This document shows, in pieces, positions 63,695 through 64,000 of a DNA stretch of 64,000 bases. Numbering within the stretch: position 1 is the first letter of the stretch; each line of letters starts with the position of its first letter. This DNA comes from Hydrogenophaga sp. (lineage in GTDB: Bacteria; Pseudomonadota; Gammaproteobacteria; Burkholderiales; Burkholderiaceae_C): the NCBI RefSeq assembly GCF_030656115.1, contig NZ_JAUSOO010000037.1, positions 109,932 through 173,931 of the forward strand, read 5' to 3'. The notes below the pieces were generated by a model. The model had not been told where the DNA came from and did not search any database. It saw only the letters and a program-made list of their open reading frames with translations. A program made the position numbers and the translations under genes.

Positions 63695-64000
63695 ATGACC
63701 GCCCCAACCTACACCCGCGCCCAGGCGCTGCCCGCCATTCTTTCGCAACGCATCGCCATTCTGGACGGCGCCATGGGCACCATGATCCAGCGCTTCAAGC
63801 TGGGCGAAGCGCAGTACCGCGGCGAACGGTTCAAGGACTTTCACAAAGACGTGAAGGGCAACAACGAGCTGCTGAGCCTCACGCGTCCCGACGTGATCCG
63901 CGACATCCACGAGGGCTACCTCGCCGCCGGCGCCGACCTGATCGAGACCAACACCTTCGGCGCCACCACGATCGCGCAGGAAGACTACGACATGGCCCAC
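63695..64000 (+). CDS. metH: Methionine synthase (B12-dependent), 5' part
   Basis: The gene runs off the window; 102 codons are seen. The amino end ([70 protein letters not shown]) is the homocysteine-binding domain of MetH. It transfers a methyl group from methyltetrahydrofolate via cobalamin to homocysteine. Many betaproteobacteria split MetH into two genes, so this may encode only the homocysteine module; the rest lies outside the window. A TACAAT box lies just upstream. Confidence 0.92.
   Translation, partial: MTAPTYTRAQALPAILSQRIAILDGAMGTMIQRFKLGEAQYRGERFKDFHKDVKGNNELLSLTRPDVIRDIHEGYLAAGADLIETNTFGATTIAQEDYDMAH

Overview
The window is a GC-rich bacterial chromosome segment with tightly packed genes. 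It most likely comes from a betaproteobacterium of the order Burkholderiales, family Comamonadaceae (Hydrogenophaga/Acidovorax-like). That placement is an inference from the set of gene families (poly-hydroxyalkanoate depolymerase, NhaR- and ArgP-type LysR regulators, AGCS symporter, Dld, FadH, the mnmG-rsmG-parA-parB cluster), from TACAAT boxes close to start codons, and from the base composition. No rRNA, tRNA, CRISPR array or complete insertion sequence was seen.

Layout. 1-4 kb: the end of a ribbon-helix-helix/ParE toxin-antitoxin pair, then a two-gene ABC exporter (FtsX-type permease plus LolD-like ATPase with an altered Walker B). 4-8 kb: a CPA2 cation/proton antiporter, an orphan antitoxin with toxin debris, and a glutathione S-transferase. 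8-16 kb: a TauE/SafE permease, a solitary GspE/PilB-like ATPase, a PAS-GGDEF-EAL protein and a TerB-like protein. 15.8-23.6 kb: NhaR, an HDM-type haemoprotein, a phytase-like lipoprotein, a CopG regulator with a PHA depolymerase, a thioesterase and a Bcr/CflA efflux pump, with two pseudogene remnants between them. 23.5-26 kb: a small foreign-looking island with a hipBA-type locus, bracketed by a 79-bp direct repeat of the pump gene's 3' end and followed by a broken type III DNA methyltransferase.

26-42 kb: a PPP-family phosphatase, a thioesterase, an orphan ParB-domain protein, an alanine module (AGCS symporter, DadA, ArgP-like regulator), a TetR regulator with a paired operator, a universal stress protein, a cobalamin adenosyltransferase, D-lactate dehydrogenase, a convergent sensor kinase/response regulator pair, and an exported-protein pair of unknown function. 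42-47.8 kb: the chromosome-partition cluster mnmG-rsmG-lysE-parA-hydrolase-parB with four parS sites, three of them inside coding sequence. This normally lies near oriC. 48-64 kb: a flavin reductase, a YkgJ cysteine-cluster protein, two YceI proteins with cytochrome b561, a Crp/Fnr regulator with a DUF2892 membrane protein behind a perfect Crp-type palindrome, a class II aldolase, a compact CheA-CheY-CheX signalling operon lacking CheW, RecQ, a rhodanese, FadH, a YqiJ/flotillin pair, and the start of metH.

The most noteworthy items are (i) the CheA-like/CheY/CheX module, (ii) the hipBA island with operators of E. coli hip geometry and an N-terminally damaged kinase, and (iii) parS sites written into the coding sequences of parA, rsmG and mnmG. 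Several remnants (HigB/RelE-type toxin, phosphoribosyltransferase, DUF1269-like protein, type III Mod) show repeated gene decay in the accessory stretches.
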